Below, one piece after another: positions 5,335 to 5,861 of a DNA stretch of 5,861 nucleotides. This DNA is from Candidatus Methanophagales archaeon. Lineage in GTDB: Archaea > Halobacteriota > Syntropharchaeia > Alkanophagales > Methanospirareceae. Made by a program: the position numbers and the translations under genes. The stretch lies in assembly GCA_030617585.1 (NCBI GenBank), contig JAUWVD010000082.1, forward strand, positions 1-5,861, written 5' to 3'. The notes below the pieces were generated by a model. That model saw nothing but the letters and a program-made list of their open reading frames with translations. It searched no databases and was not told the DNA's origin. How positions within the stretch are numbered: position 1 is the stretch's first letter; every line of letters begins with the position of its first letter.

Positions 5335-5861
5335 TCATATACTTACAAATGCATCCGCAGGGTCTGGAACTTCTGTTATGATGCCTCGATCTTTTGTAAA
5401 CTCAAAGATGGTCATAACCGCCTCTCGGTTTTCATCTGTTATTGGTGTGAGGGTTATAGAATAATGATTGCTGTAAGCCTTCTTGTAATATTCCGCATCG
5501 CCACCGAATTTATTGGCATACCACTCACATATCTCTTCTATATGCGCCTCACCATAAGACTTCGACTGTATGAGCGCCTCTATTGCGTCTTCTACCAGAT
5601 CTTTGTGCTTCTCAAAGAAATCGGCATTGACTACGAGCAGTGAAGCAGGTGTATATTCGCCATACTCTTGCCTGAATGCCTCATCAAGATTCCACACCTC
5701 TTTGTATTTATTGCTATAATATGTCTTTACGGATACATCGCCGAGCATTAAAGAGGCATCAATATCGCCCTTATCTAAGAGCGTAGGGAGCATAGGGGGC
5801 GCTTTATCTATGAGTATAAGCTCCTTTTCTTCTATGCCATATTTCCGCTTCAGCATCTCCA
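5335..5861 (-). CDS. ABC transporter substrate-binding protein, SsuA/NMT1-like (5' end cut by window edge)
   Basis: This is the C-terminal part, 174 full codons, of a periplasmic-type binding protein for the adjacent importer. The reading frame is open to the right edge, so the gene starts outside the window, and no signal peptide or lipobox can be judged. Visible features fit the SsuA/TauA/NMT1 group. The segment APPMLPTLLDKGDIDASLML matches the family's hinge region, where a small-to-medium ligand is sensed. ASLLVVNADFFEKHKDLVEDAIEALIQS matches the helix after the crossover strand. The C-terminal stretch ends ...FTKDRGIITEVPDPADAFVSI. The ligand is not identifiable: sulfonates, nitrate or bicarbonate, thiamine or flavin precursors and aromatic acids are all transported by this family. 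It is presumably the first gene of the importer operon, whose promoter lies beyond the right edge. Confidence 0.85.
   Translation of the reverse strand, partial: EMLKRKYGIEEKELILIDKAPPMLPTLLDKGDIDASLMLGDVSVKTYYSNKYKEVWNLDEAFRQEYGEYTPASLLVVNADFFEKHKDLVEDAIEALIQSKSYGEAHIEEICEWYANKFGGDAEYYKKAYSNHYSITLTPITDENREAVMTIFEFTKDRGIITEVPDPADAFVSI

Noticed and set aside
5036..5338. 100-residue minus-strand frame starting just before the permease
   Set aside because: It is in another frame over the permease gene. The product has no recognisable motif, whereas the permease frame matches its family throughout.

Overview
The window comes from an archaeon, most likely a euryarchaeote. Every recognisable gene is on the minus strand. 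The set includes archaeal and eukaryote-type informational proteins: ribosomal protein S8e, the ribosome-rescue factor Pelota, the DNA-repair translocase HerA and a small archaeal Zn-ribbon protein. TATA-like elements are present, and Shine-Dalgarno sites are strong for some genes and absent for others. An uncultured alkane- or methane-oxidising lineage (ANME-1/Syntrophoarchaeum-like) is possible from the general look of the proteins and repeats, but I cannot establish this from the sequence alone.

Layout, read in the direction of transcription from high to low coordinates. (1) 5861-3821: an SsuABC/TauABC-type ABC importer, made of a substrate-binding protein (5' end cut by the window edge), a permease and an ATPase. 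(2) 3819-1555: a translation block of Pelota, a TsaC/Sua5 threonylcarbamoyl-AMP synthase, a 53-residue four-knuckle Zn-ribbon protein and S8e. Spacings across these seven genes are +6, -13 overlap, +1, +17, -71 overlap and +3 nt, so they look like one transcription unit. (3) 1554-1395: the only intergenic gap. It holds a T-rich terminator-like hairpin after rps8e, a 56-bp imperfect inverted repeat built of decamers, and TATA-like elements for the next gene. (4) 1394-1: herA, which runs off the left edge lacking only its C-terminal end.

Functionally, the four central genes share a theme of translation quality and fidelity: t6A tRNA modification, no-go ribosome rescue, a ribosomal protein and a small Zn-ribbon protein. 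The upstream importer has no obvious functional link to them. HerA probably belongs to a separate DNA end-resection unit, with partners such as NurA, Mre11 and Rad50 possibly beyond the left edge.

No undescribed multi-gene system is evident. The most unusual features are a heptanucleotide tandem repeat inside the C-terminal domain of Pelota, kept in frame as a 7-residue Gly-charged repeat; the inverted repeat between rps8e and herA; and the long out-of-frame overlap of tsaC with the Zn-ribbon gene.
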